Part shown: positions 46,252-57,920 of the stretch, one piece after another
Layout of the letters: each line of letters opens with the position of its first letter
Numbering within the stretch: the stretch's first letter is position 1
Assembly: GCF_029867415.1 (NCBI RefSeq)
Contig: NW_026706165.1
Coordinates: 124,001 to 188,000 of the forward strand
Length of the DNA: 64,000 nucleotides
Direction: 5' to 3'
From: Vicia villosa
Lineage: Eukaryota; Streptophyta; Magnoliopsida; Fabales; Fabaceae
Program-made: the position numbers and the translations under genes
Notes under the pieces: model-generated
What the model saw: only the letters and a program-made list of their open reading frames with translations
Databases searched by the model: none
What the model was told of the DNA's origin: nothing

Positions 46252-47076
46252 GAGAATTTTTTTGTAGACCCTCCTATGGGGAGAACCTCAAGCGAAAAAC
46301 AAAAAATATCCCTACTTTTTTTCTTTTCAAAATTTATCCAGAATTCAGAAATGCACTTCCGAAAACATCAAATGGAAGTGTTTTCGGAGATGTATTTCCG
46401 AAAACACCCATTTTAGAGGATTTTGGAAGTATACTTCCGAAAAACAAAAATCAAGAGGAGGAGATCACTAATCAGAGACACTGTTCATTCTACAAAATAC
46501 ACAGCCGCAGAAATAAATCAAAAACCCTAAACTTTGTTTTTCACATGTTATTTAATTGATTCATAGCATGTTGTTGTTATTAATGATGTTGTGTTTGGAG
46601 TTGAATAGTGAAAAAAAGAGAAGTTTCGTTCATGATTGGGACAGTGCCATTGTTTTTGTTTTTTTGTGAGAAAAGACAAAGGGTTCATTTGTTTTATGGT
46701 TGATGATTGATTTTTTGGGTTTTCAGTGTTTGAGGTTTTTTTGTGTTCTTTGATTGAGAAGATGATGAACAAAGTTTAGGGTTTTTGATTTGTTTCTGCG
46801 GCTGTGTATTTTGCAGAATGAACAGTGTCTCTGATCAGTGATCTCCTCCTCTTGATTTCTGTTTTTCGGAAGTATACTTCTGAACCCCAAAAAATGGGTG
46901 TTTTCGAAAATGCATCTTCAAAAACACCCCCATTTGATGTTTTCGGAAGTGCATTTCCGAATTCTTGAAAAATTTTGAAAAAAAATTACTTCGGAAATAC
47001 ATTTCCAAAGTAGGGGTATTTTTTGGTTTTTCGCCGCTGGTGACAAAAAAGGTAGGGGGTCTATAAAGAAAATCTC
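46252..47076. mobile_element. Foldback/MULE-like element with 290-bp inverted arms
   Basis: An 825-bp element flanked by a perfect 8-bp repeat TTATATTA (46244-46251 and 47077-47084). Its arms (about 46252-46540 and 46785-47076) are closely matched inverted copies, including TACACAGCCGCAGAAA, GAGACACTGTTCATTCT and CAAGAGGAGGAGATCACT. Within each arm, shorter palindromes such as GGAAGTATACTTCC and TTTCGGA-ATG-ATTTCCGAAAAC recur. It is non-coding; ORFs across the arms are artefacts. The size and long arms fit a MULE, although the visible duplication is 8 rather than 9 bp. Confidence 0.85.
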
Positions 47077-47539
47077 TTATATTATACACTGAAATTCATA
47101 TGCACTAATATAATCAAGTCTTTACATTAGAAATGCATCTTCATTTAAGTAAAAAATTATTTGAACTTCAATCTCCAAATTAACCCCTAGGACAATATTG
47201 TTGCTATGTTTTGCTTGTGTGTGTTAAATATAGGGATGAAACTGAATTTTAAAATCAGGACACATCATCAGACAATATTTTACGCATTGTCCAGGTCTTT
47301 TTTTTTTTTTTAGGGTAACCCAGGTCTTTATTTTAGAATAATTTGGTGAATTCAAATTTTAAAATTAGTACAAACCCTAGTTATACTGCATGTTGTGTCT
47401 CTACTAAGATTTCCTATAGAGTGACCCTCTCAGGAGTCCCTTTCTGAAACTCTCATCTAGTTATGGCCTCTATTTTAATAGCAACAATAAGGTGATATAT
47501 TAGCAATACATCCACCACATGGTCCATCCTCGCCTATTC

Positions 47540-48900
47540 GTTTTCTAATAACTCCTGATGAGCTAGCCTAAGGGGCCTCCTTTTGGCTCTAGTGTCATAT
47601 AAGGATGAAACACTCTATAAAACTATTGGATGTAATTGTATATCGTATTTCAAGGACGAGAAGTTGACACACTATGTACATCCTCTGTCACCAGAAGCTC
47701 ATGGTAGCCCGCAAATATTGCATCAACATCTCTGTAGAGGACAGTGGCAGAAGCACCAATTGTGGGGTCCCTGGGTATACCCTGCAAATACCCGAACTAC
47801 CTCATTACTCGCTCAGGTAGATTTGGGTACATAAGTTGAGACCCACATGTCAAGCATCTACAGTAATATGATATCACCTCTAACAGCCGTATTTAACGAT
47901 GCTCATCGTACAATATGAAACATATATCTACCGCTAGGATGCACTGAAGAGCAAGCTTGTACAACTCAATTAGAGGATTATCCCTGAGTGGAATAATCAA
48001 TCACACACATGGAAAATCCTCTGATTAGTCTCCAACTCACTCCCAGTCGTCGATACTAGGAAAATGTTGGAGGATACATGCTTAAAAATGGTTAAGATGA
48101 AATATCATTAAGTGGGTAGCCCAATTATTGTGAAATCAATATAAGTAAGCATAACATCCCCTTGTATATTCTATCAGCCATTTGGATCAGCCCCTAATTG
48201 TGTCAACATTAGGTTAAGGGCGTCAAATTTACTAATTCTAAAGTGATTTAGCAATCTTCCTATTATCATAAGATGTAGGAGGCATGATACATCTTCAAGG
48301 GTGATAGCCATCTCACTGATCAGAAGATGAAATAACAACATCTATGCATGCCATCTTTCAATAAATGAAGACAATAAACCATGGTAAATGTATCCATATC
48401 TAGTCCTATTTAAGTCCTTCAGCCCAGATAGCTCCAAGACTTCTTGAAACTATGGTTCATCAGTTTGTGACATCTTTGATAACTTCCTACCATGATTTAT
48501 ACGTTTCAATGTGTCACAGTACTGCAAAATTAAATACATCAAATTCAGAAAATTGAACTAGTATAAAATAAATGTCTAAGAGAGTAATTAAACATTTATA
48601 CTTCCTCTCTCTCCCACACGTGAGCAACAACATGGTGTCCATATAGAGGAAATAGTGAAGTGTCTAAGTGCAGCAACATCAGGTATGACTCTAAGACCTG
48701 GATCATGCACTTGTACCTTAGCAAGAACGAGAAAAAAAGGTGTTTCGTCATGAGCCGGAGATACATGACCTCACATAGATGATCCCTTAGCTGCACGCGA
48801 CAATTGTCCAACTGTGGATCGTGAGAGTCTAGCTTTTTCCTACACACTGTGGCGTATTGGGCCATGCGACCATGTGTATATCTATATTGTTCTATGGCCA
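47540..48900 (-). pseudogene. Plant mobile domain (PMD) protein pseudogene, minus copy
   Basis: The minus strand reads, with frame changes, INHGRKLSK, GLLSSFIERWHA, ISEMAITLEDVSCLLHL, IGRLLNHFRI, later LYKLALQCILAVDICF, then MYPNLPERVMR, FGYLQGIPRDPTIGASAT and DVDAIFAGYHELLVTEDVH. This order matches the aminotransferase-like plant mobile domain of 'protein phosphatase 7 long form'/MAIN-like proteins. A possible N-terminal exon (HDETPFFLVLAKVQVHD) is at about 48760-48600. Stops and frameshifts abound. Host PMD proteins act in transposon silencing and genome stability, but many PMD genes travel in transposons. Confidence 0.68.
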
Positions 48901-49449
48901 TTTTTTCTATAATCAAACAAGAAAAGGCATATCATAATCAAAGAAAATCTAATTTTGTGATTTGTATAAAGGGTCGGGATTTTAAAATTCGGACTAAACA
49001 CACCAGAGCAAAACTCGTTCATGCATGTACCCTAACCCTTAAATGCCCCAATTCATATAAAATCTTATTATGACCAAACAAATCGTATATTTCTATTGGA
49101 TATATCATAATGTAGCATAAACATAACCTATTAAGGAATTGCATTCATCACAAATGAAAAATAAGGATATGAAAAACTTAACAAATGTAAGGGATGAATG
49201 TCTTAGCTTGAACGGAGAGGAGTAGAAGTTGATAAAGATCCTAGATTTGAATGAACAGGAGTAAAATTTGAAAGAAATATTAAAATAATGTTGGAACAAG
49301 AGAGAACACTGGTAAGAGCTCTCTTCTATATTGTTGCTTTTGTTTCAAATGGAAGGGAAAGAAATGGCACGAGCACTTTAATTAAAGCGTCCAGATTTTA
49401 ATAATCGTAAGATGAATCTAAGTTCGAAATTCGGACATATTTTGAACTT

Positions 49450-49451
<2 letters not shown>

Positions 49452-49532
<81 letters not shown>
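49452..49532. repeat. (TA)n microsatellite, about 40 units
   Basis: 81 bp of uninterrupted alternating TA. Confidence 0.98.
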
Positions 49533-49533
<1 letters not shown>

Positions 49534-49730
49534 TTAAATGTCATTAACAATTAATTAATCATGTATTTCGCTATTGTTTTATTAAAAAGAACACGAAAAA
49601 TACTTTATAATTTTGTATTAGATTTTGCCAATTTATCCTTTTCCAAGTCTAATAGAATTTATCTTCTTCAATTATAATAGACAACAAAATTATAAAATGA
49701 GTTCTTTTAAAATCTTGTTGTGGTTAAAAG

Positions 49731-50182
49731 TAGGGGTTGAAATAGGTCAGACCGGTCTAGAGGCGCTTATGGCATAGCCTATATAAGGTCAGGTCAGGTC
49801 AGACTTATTTAATAAAAAGGTCAGACTTAGGCTTTTTTAAAAGCCTATTTAATAAAATAAGTCAGACTTAGGCTAATAAAAAAGCCTATGAAATCTTATA
49901 GGTCGGCCTATATTTTTATGTATATTAAAAATAGGCTAAATAAATCAGCATATATTTACATATACTAAAAAAATGTTAAATAGGTAAGCCTATATATGCA
50001 TATTAGAACAAAGGCTGAATAGACCATCCTATATATGCAGCCGACTTATAAGATCACAGACCAGACCAGACTAAAAAAAAGAGCCTATTATAGACCATAG
50101 ACCAGACTCAGGCCTTTTAAATTTATCGTAGACAGACTCAGACCTTATAAGTCTAACCAACCCTAACCTATTTCCACCTCTA
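49731..50182. mobile_element. hAT-like MITE with GGTCAGACTTA repeats
   Basis: A 452-bp element, ends TAGGGGTTGAAATAGG and CCTATTTCCACCTCTA, flanked by an 8-bp near-duplication GTTAAAAG (49723-49730) and GTTAAGAG (50183-50190). The left interior holds repeated GGTCAGGTCAGACTTA/AGCCTATTTAATAAA motifs; the right holds inverted CAGACCAGACTCAGGCCT motifs. Same terminal type as 911-1807 and 50795-51430, but a different interior. Confidence 0.77.
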
Positions 50183-50794
50183 GTTAAGAGTTTAATTAAG
50201 AATCATAAAAATATAAAAATATGAAGATGTCTTTTATCTATTCAAGTAAAAAAATATTTATAATGAAGTTAATATAGTATAATTAAATTGAATTTTTTAG
50301 AGATTTTTTCAGTTCAAATTTTAAGAGTAAAAACTTTGACTTGGACTGTGATACCCTTGGACTGGTTCTATTAATTAAAAAAATCATTAATCCTTGACGA
50401 AGTTACTTATCAAATTAGTATAGTTTATCATTACAATTCATTTTTCTTTTTACAATAATTGGATAAAACAGAAACCACTGATTCTATTATCATTTTCTCC
50501 CTTCATTTATAGGCTACTTGTCTATTATTTGGTGAATAAATATCTCCTTACCCACCATCCAATATGGAAGCTATAATTACATGTTGACCTAATGGTTAAA
50601 TTATTGGCCTAATTGAACTTCATGGATAATCATGCCAAATTAGTTTCAAATTTCAGACCAGTCCATACCGAACAGATTTGAATGGAAATTTCACAAGCCA
50701 TGAGTAGTCCAATTTGGTGAAAAGAAAGTAGAAAAAGAAAAGTTTGTGGAAGGAAAGTTTTCGAGAAATCTTCCACCTTCCATGTTGTACCTGG

Positions 50795-51430
50795 TAGGGA
50801 TTCACAGTGCGGTTTTGACGCTAAAAATCATCCGAACTGAAAGAGAAAAAAACGTGCGGTTCGGTTGGCTTTCAAAAATAAAATCAAACCAAACTAATGC
50901 GGTTTGGGTTGGTTCAGTTTTTTACAAAAATTTTATTGAGCCATATATACACAGTAGAAGAAAATATAATTTTGTGTTTAGTCGTTCATACATTATCATA
51001 AAAAATTTATAATTGTCAAAATAAATTTATAATTTGATACATAAAAAAGTGTCGTACAATTTTATCTTAGGTCTAAAGAATGATATACATGAAATTGCAT
51101 TCGTAAATATATATTATACAAAGAATACGATAAAATATATTTTATCAAAATAGTATTTATAAATGAATAATATTTCATTTTTTGATGATATATAACTTAA
51201 AATAAATATCATGCTAAAAATACAATAAAATATGAACATAATACTAGTTGTTTTAGCTAAAAAAAATTAAAGAAATATATATTAGTGTAAGAATTTGTAA
51301 CATATTGCGGTTTGACTTGGTTTGGTTTGTAAAATACAAACTGCAAACCGAATCAAACCGCGCGATTCTGTTAGAAAATGGACCAAACATATCCGAATCA
51401 AATGGGTCGGTTTGGTTTTGAACACCCCTA
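50795..51430. mobile_element. Non-autonomous hAT-like element, GGTTTGG-rich (copy 2)
   Basis: A 636-bp relative of the element at 911-1807. The left end, TAGGGATTCACAGTGCGG, runs into GTTTTGACG-TAAAAATCATCCGAAC. The right end is TTTTGAACACCCCTA, with the same AACCGCAAACCGAA-type motifs inverted. The flanking 8-bp repeat is GTACCTGG (50787-50794) and GTACCTAG (51431-51438), one mismatch. The interior is AT-rich. Confidence 0.86.
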
Positions 51431-51439
51431 GTACCTAGT

Positions 51440-51890
51440 AAGGAGGCTATGATTACGTTTTTAGTTTTACTAAAGATTATCGGTTTTTTAAAAGTTTTGA
51501 TAAATATCAAATATTTCATAAATTTTGTTCGTTTGGATGTAGAAATATTGAATTTTGTACAAATTTACAGGATATTTTGCGAAAGGATGCAGAAATACAT
51601 GATTTTTTTAAAACTGTTTGAAAAAATTTAAGGTTTTCTGAAAAAGTTATCAAGAAATATTGGATTTTTGAAAAAATCGGAAAGAACTTACTGAATATTT
51701 GAAAAATATCCGACAACATATAAGACCTACCGAATTTTTTCAAAAAATTCGGTATGCACAAAATTTTTCGAAAATTTTAAAAAATCCGGTAGGCAAATAG
51801 GTATATAGGTAAGAAATTTACTTTTGAACTCCTATAATATGTTGTAGATGTTGAGTCAGCTGGTTGGTTATGTGTACTTTAACCGTGCAT
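51440..51890. repeat. GAAAAAATT/CCGGTA-rich leader before the MULE pseudogene
   Basis: Degenerate repeats of TTTGAAAAAAT, ATCCGGTAGGCAAAT and ACCGAATTTTTTCAAAAAATTCGGTA (the last is a palindrome around 51728-51755, given here with its halves joined by TTTTTT). Short ORFs rich in F, K and I here are artefacts. Probably the subterminal region of the MULE that follows. Confidence 0.45.
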
Positions 51891-51894
51891 GTAC

Positions 51895-53640
51895 CGATTA
51901 CCATTGCTTGACATTGTTGATATCACATCAACGAAGTTAACGCTTTCAGTTTCCTTTGCCTACTTGGAACATGAAAGGAAAGAGAACTTCATATGGGAAT
52001 TGAATAAGCTCAAAGAGTTGTTCTATTAAGAGAAATTGCTACTGAATTTTGTGGTGACAGACCAAAAACTTGCATTAATTAATGCCATGGAATTTGTGTT
52101 TCCAAATGCAACTCATTTGTTGTGTACGTTTCATATTTCAAAAAAATGTGAGCAAGAAATATAAAGAGTACGTGAAATCAGAAAGACAAAAACATGTCAT
52201 GGATCAATGGAACAACATCATGTATTCAAATACTGAAAATGAGTTTGATGTACACTTAAAGAACTTTGAAAGTGTTTGTGGTGATATTCAATTATTTATT
52301 AAGTATGTGAACGATACGTGGTTAACACCTTATAAAAAAATTGTTGCTGCATGGACTAACCAAGTCACTCATTTAGGGACACGACAACAAACAAGTATAT
52401 GAATCATGCCAGTTTGATGTTATTATTATTCGTGCTTATGTTACGAAAGCAGTTTGAAACATGTTATTATGTTTATGGATTTTAGGGTGGAGTCTGCTCA
52501 TTGAAGACTAAAAAACATGTTGACTTCAAGTCGTGGTGATTTATGCCGAGGTTGGGATGCTGTGAACACCATGTTAAATTTGCATCTTGGCTCCATCAGA
52601 GTGTCATTTCCAAAAAGTATTGCCAACATTAAGCATCAGTATAACACCCTATTTTATGCTAAGTTGCACGGTTTTGTCTAAAGACAATGTATACAACTCA
52701 TTATAAAGAAATTAGGAAAGATAAAATTTGTTGGTTCAAGCCAAAATAAGTGTGGTTTTTTCATTAGAACAAAACATGGGTTACCGTGTGCGTGTCAGCT
52801 TGTCGATTTTTAAATTATAGGCGACCATGTCCCTTTAGACTTAATTCATATATTCTTAATGAAATTGCACATTGCAGAACATGAATTCAATCATGATGAG
52901 AGTAGTAAAAAGTAGAATCTAGAAGAAGAGTGTGAAGAGTTGAAAAGATATTTCAGTACTTTGAACATTGTGGGTCAGAGGGTGTCCACATCTTCAGTGT
53001 GTCCACCATCGGTGAAGTACAAGCCAAATAGAGGAGTTAGTAGGAGTAGAATGGGTCAGGAGAGTGATGTGCATCATGATCCTAGCTAGTGGGAATATGT
53101 TGAGTATTCGCGGGGGTGTTAGACTACAAATAAATCATGCACAAAACCAACTGGAAGTCAATCGTCAAGAATGTCGATCGATAGGCAACCTTCTTCCAAA
53201 TATTCAAGAGACAAATACTTGCCCCTGTTTCCCGTCTTCATTCATCCGTACATCGATGACATTATTGATGTTGATAAAGATGAAAGTTATGGTTTTCGAG
53301 TATTTCATCTTTATTTGGATGGGACGAAGAGTTATGGTCTTTTGTTCGAACGCAATTAGATTCTCAAGTTCATCAACACTTTGAGTTATGTTCCAAGTTG
53401 TTTTATGACATTGTCTCTACAATTAGGAATATGTTACGAGTATAATACATAGGTGTGCAGGACAGGGAAAAATGAATGATAATTCCTTACATGGGTTACC
53501 CTATTGCTTCTAAATACACGCCGATAGCTCTGATATCTTTTATTTATTATATGCTCGTTGTTTGTGTTTCTATTTGTTCAAATATAAATTTGACGCAGGT
53601 AATCGGTTGGAACATTTGTTGGTTAGGTCACATATGATTA
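51895..53640 (+). pseudogene. MULE transposase pseudogene with C-terminal OTU-like domain
   Basis: Reads in order: a LDIVDITSTKLTLSVSFAYL block leading to the MULE core; VVTDQKLALINAMEFVFPNA then THLLCTFHISKK (ORF 52082-52402); VTHLG; then after a short intron-like gap LKNMLTSSRGDLCRGWDAVN, IRVSFPKSIANIKHQYNT and a SWIM-type zinc-binding stretch (NKCGFFIRTKHGLPCACQL). Downstream (53170-53640) is KYLPLFPVFIHPYIDDIIDV then a DKDESYGFR block. This matches the DG-CGFR active-site region of OTU cysteine proteases, but the catalytic cysteine position is a tyrosine. At least eight stops or frameshifts. Two coding domains fused in one gene are usual in this MULE lineage. Confidence 0.8.
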
Positions 53641-53906
53641 AGTAGGTGAAGTGTTAGGATACATTTGATAATAGTCAAATTATATCCATAAGCCAAATTA
53701 TTATTATTATTATAAGCAAATATTTTCTTTTTAGAATAATGAATGTATAGACCAGATACATTCATTATTCAATGAACTTAAAAAGATACCAGATACATGT
53801 GTGGATCTCTCACTTTGGAAATGAATCTCAGATAAAGTGGTAGGGACTCATACATGTTTCAACCAATAAGAAAGTGAGTGTTGGAGAGAGTGTTGAAAAA
53901 AGAGTG

Positions 53907-54100
53907 TAGGGGTGGACAAAAGACCGCCGTCCGAACCAATCCGTCCGATCCGAACTAGATTTTGGGAAACAGGTCAAATAATTTCGGGTTGCAAATTCTA
54001 ACAGTTTATTGATTGGATAACATTGGATGCCTTCTGACGATTCAGTTGGTAATATTGAGTCCGTCGGAATCCGAATCCGACCGAACATACACATATGAGA
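53907..54100. mobile_element. Possible truncated hAT-like end (TAGGGGTGGAC)
   Basis: TAGGGGTGGACAAAAGACCG, followed by CCGAACCAATCC-rich sequence and, near 54070, GAATCCGAATCCGACCGAAC, like the subterminal repeats of this superfamily. The matching CACCCCTA end is not visible. Confidence 0.38.
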
Positions 54101-55285
54101 GTTGGATTTTCAATTAATCTTTGCCCAAAAGCTATCCCTCATTCCATGGCCCAAAGTAAATGTTCATAAGCTATGCCCAAAGTAAATCTTTGCCTACTTT
54201 CATTATCGGTATAATCTTTTTGTGATTCCTTAGGGTTGTCGTTCTCAAACTCAATCGTTTACATGCAACTTCATTTTCGTTGCCGTCGCTCACAAAGCTG
54301 CATCATCTGCATATCTCTCCCTTTCTTTCTGATCCATGAATAAGTTTCTTTGCATTTATCTTGTGCAGGTAAAATCTCTCACACTCTCTCTCAGATCTAT
54401 GATTTTATAACATAGTACTCATATCTTTTAGTGTAGAGGATGAAAACCTTTTCCCTGTATTTCATATCTATGATTTCAATGGCTTTCAAAATCTTTTCCT
54501 TTTTTTTTGACTTGTCTTCTCTAACTATTTCAGATCTACGATTTCAATCGCGAGCTCACGACCGTCACTCAACGTCTTATTAATGCGTGGATGTGTAAAG
54601 TTAATGTTTGATTAAATTTATGCATGATTAGGTCTTTCTGTGAGAAATAATTTATACTTGGTATATTGTTTTCACTCTGCTCCTGTAAATACTAATGTTC
54701 ATCTTACAAATGTTATTAGTTGTTACTTCCATTGGTTAAAAATACATGTATGTGTATTAACATTAGTGTTCTTTGTCTGTACAGGATGAGATTTAGTATG
54801 TGTGTGCATAACCTATGGCTATAACAGAACATTAATATGTTGATAGCTAAATGACACGTTTGGATAAATTTGACAACAAAATGATATCTTTTGCTGGAGA
54901 ATAAAATGTATCAATATCATTTTTATTTCATCTGAATATTTAATTTACTTTTATCTATCCATTAATGCTGAGAGTTCTTTTTTGTTGGATCTTGCGGGTA
55001 GATAAATTTTTTTTTATTAGAGATGGATTTATTGCAAAACAAGCATTAGAGTTAGTGAGTTTTCTAACTTTTTTGTTAGAGTATAATTTTTGTATTGTTA
55101 TTTAGACTTGGAAAGCTAAGAGCAGGAGCCAAAAAAAACTAATTAGTTTTGTGGTGTTGATTTGAACTGTTGAAAAAGTAGTTTTGTTTGTAGGAATTAT
55201 ATCTACTGTGAATATTTCTTGTATGATTTAGGGTTGCTCTTGTGTCGTGGCTAATGTTTGCTTAATATTCTTTTGGAATAATCAT
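54101..55285. other. Non-coding DNA, possibly 5' UTR/intron of a broken host gene
   Basis: CT-rich stretches (54300-54420) with TCTCACACTCTCTCTCAGATC and intron-like pyrimidine tracts resemble plant leader sequence. No ORF. It precedes the transporter fragment on the same strand, and a link between them is only a suggestion. Confidence 0.3.
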
Positions 55286-55289
55286 GTAG

Positions 55290-55504
55290 TATTTCATGAA
55301 TCTTTTGGATTGAATACTAGTAGGTTGGATAAATTTTATTGGCTATTTGGAGGAATAACTACATTGGGGATAACTACATTGTACATGTTTGTGTTTGTGT
55401 TCTTTGCTAGAAATTATAGTTATAAGACTGTGCAAAATGTTGCCGTGGGTGATTGTTATAATGGGAAAAATGATCATGGTGGAGAAAAGGGGAGAATGGT
55501 TTGA
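55290..55504 (+). pseudogene. NPF (NRT1/PTR) transporter C-terminal fragment
   Basis: The end of the ORF reads LNTSRLDKFYWLFGGITTLG, then LYMFVFVFFARNYSYKTVQ and a hydrophilic tail to TGA at 55502-55504. LN-G-LD-FYWLLAG followed by a last transmembrane helix and FA-RYKYK is the usual C-terminus of NPF nitrate/peptide transporters, which are 12-helix proteins of 550-650 aa. Only the last helix and tail are present; no upstream exons were recognised. Its position between two MULE pseudogenes suggests capture or a truncated host gene. Confidence 0.57.
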
Positions 55505-55814
55505 ATTAGTTGTTAAGTATTGAGATTTTATCTTACGTTGTATCTTTATATGAACTAGCAAAGAGATGTGTTTGTAAATTTGGTTTTTATTTGTTCCAGT
55601 TACTTTGCTTTGGATTTTAATGAATAAACAAAAAGAGTAAAATATTGTTATACAAAAGTTGTGTAAATGACTTCTACTTATTATTACTACTTTGAGTTAA
55701 GCTAGTTATTTGTTAGTTTATGTATGTGAATTTAGAAATTAGAAGTGAGCAATATGTTTCTATATTTTTAAATTTTCTAATTTCAGTTTTTTTTATGCAG
55801 GATCTTGGTTTGAA

Positions 55815-57690
55815 TTACAGACACGCACACGATAACACATGTGTTGTTCTAATGTAACAACCACACCTCTGCTTGCTCGCACCAACAAATTTGACTCTTT
55901 CTAGTTCCTTTCCAATGATTTGTATATACTTTCTTGAAACAAAATTGTGCAATTTAGAATAGAATGGAGTGTTATACTGATGCTCAATGTTGACCATACT
56001 TTTTTGAAACGACACTCTTATGGAACCTAGCTATAACTTCAACATTGTGTTCACAACCTCCCAACTTGCACATAAATCACCACGACTTATTGTTAACATG
56101 TTTTTCAGTCTCCAATATGCAGATTTTGCCCTACAAATCATAGACACATTAAATAAACAACTCAAAAATAGAAAACATAAACATAAAGTTCTTTTAGAAT
56201 GTACCTGTTTGTTGTTGTGTTCCCTAAATGAGTGACTCTGTTAGTCCATGCAACAACAAATCTTTCTTTATATGGTGTGAACCATGCTTCTTTCACATAC
56301 TTGACAAATGATGGAATATCACCACATACACTCTCGAAGTGGTTGAGATGTACATCAAATCCGTCTTCTATATTTGAATACATCATGTTGTTCAATTTAT
56401 CCATGACATGTTCTTGTATTTCTGATTTGACATAGTCTTTACATTCCATGGTAATATTTTTTGAAATATGAAACATACACAACAAATGAGACGCACTTGG
56501 ATACACATAATCAATGGCATTCATGATTGTAAGTTTCTGGTCCGTCACCATGACATCTGGTAGAAACTTCTCAGAATAGAACAACTTCTTGAGCCTCTCT
56601 TGTGCTCATGTGAAGTTCTCCTTCCTTTCATGTTCCAAATATGCAAAAGCAACTGAAAACGTCAATTTTGTTGATGTAACACCAACAATCTCAAGCAGTG
56701 GTAGATGGTACCTGCACGATTAAAAAAGCATCCATAAACTACATCACTCTACATATTTATAAGATGGGAGAGATTAATTTTAATATTCTGACATGTTTGT
56801 CTTGTACGTGCAATCAAAACTCAACACCATAGGAAACATATTCAACAATTTGACTGAGTCAGGGTGTATCCAGAAGATATCAGCCACAATATTTGAATTC
56901 TCCTTATTTCTAGACCAATACATGTACTTCTCTTGGTGAATAAGGCTCAATAACATTTGCATTTCTGTCAGTGCACCCCTCTTGCCCAGTCTGTATATTG
57001 CTCTAGCTTTGTAAATCTGGGTAATACTCGTGAGATTTTCTGGATCTTTCTCTTTAAAGCAGACACAATGTATCTTGGTGCTATATTGTACTTCTTCATG
57101 TCATTCACAAACTTTCTTTCATCATTTTTAGACACCCCAAGATGTCATGACCTAACATATCCTTATCTAGTCTATGATTATGCATCCCACATTTAACCAC
57201 CACCTTCCAACCAATACCACTCGGAGCAGATCTCATCCTAAATGGGCATATAAGCCTCATAGTATAATTGCCATCAGAAGGGGCCGCAGCTTCATTTTTC
57301 TTTTTGTAATTTTCTCCTTGGTCACAGCCCATAATCAATTTATCCTTCCTCCCTCGCATTCCATTAGCAGAATCGGATCGGATTGTAACAACAGCAACAC
57401 CATGAGTTCTTCCAATAGCACGTGCCCATTCTAGAACCTTATCTCGTGATTCAAAAATTTGACAATTACAAAAATGTACAATGACATAACTGCATTAAAT
57501 TATATAAATAAAACATTTTGTGTATGACATGAGGTAAACATACCGTATCTGTAACGAAGTAATGTGTAAGATCACTGCAAGAATCCATAGAAGAAGCTGA
57601 AGTTTCCGGTTCAGGACCGCAAAGATATAAAACTTCATCTGCCTTACCAAAAATTTTAAGTTTAACGAAATTTCCGGTACACACCAAAAA
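55815..57690 (-). pseudogene. MULE transposase pseudogene, minus copy (fewer lesions)
   Basis: The first exon (57687-57545) ends at a GT donor after FVTDT. The next (about 57470-57105) has a FAR1/WRKY-GCM1-like DNA-binding finger: ARAIGRTHGVAVV, CPFRMRSAPSGIGWKVVVKC, HNHRLDKDMLGH. It continues through IYRLGKRGALTEMQ, WIHPDSVKLLNMFPMVLSFD then CTYKTNMSEY (56962-56780), and the MULE core (56584-56200: FLPDVMVTDQKLTIMNAIDY, HLLCMFHISKNI, VTHLGNTTTNR). An intron (about 56197-56115) precedes YWRLKNMLTISRGDLC and the SWIM-like GCYIRTTHVLSCAC, ending at 55815. Stops occur near 57105, 56770, 56600 and 56060. It ends before any OTU domain, unlike the 51.9 kb copy. Confidence 0.82.
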
Positions 57691-57920
57691 CTTGAAATTT
57701 CGATAACGGGTTATATACTGGAAATTTAGGAAATTTTTGATACGGGGTAATGAGTTTCATAAAAGCACCAGAGTTTTAAAATATCCGGTAAATCGCACCA
57801 GAAATTTAGAATTTCCGGTAAACAGATACCGAAAATTTGTGAAAATCAAAAAATTTCCGGTATCGCATAAAAAGGGTACCAGAAATTTGCTAAAGGGTAC
57901 CGGAAATTTGCTTTTTGACT
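57640..57920. repeat. Array of TACCGGAAATTT motifs, both orientations
   Basis: About eight copies of AAATTTCCGGTA or its complement and close variants (ATTTCCGGTAAAC, ACCAGAAATTT, ACCGGAAATTTGC) at 20-40 bp spacing. They overlap the start of the minus-strand MULE gene and extend upstream of it. Confidence 0.65.

Noticed and set aside
46225..47089. Two similar ORFs with SEMHFRKHQM-like repeats at either end of the foldback
   Set aside because: They are the two inverted arms read in corresponding frames, not related genes.
48849..49073. 74-aa plus-strand ORF beside the PMD remnant
   Set aside because: No motif; partly antisense to the PMD N-terminal region.
51429..51761. Overlapping ORFs rich in F, K and I
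   Set aside because: Generated on both strands by AAAAATTT-type repeats; no conserved motif.
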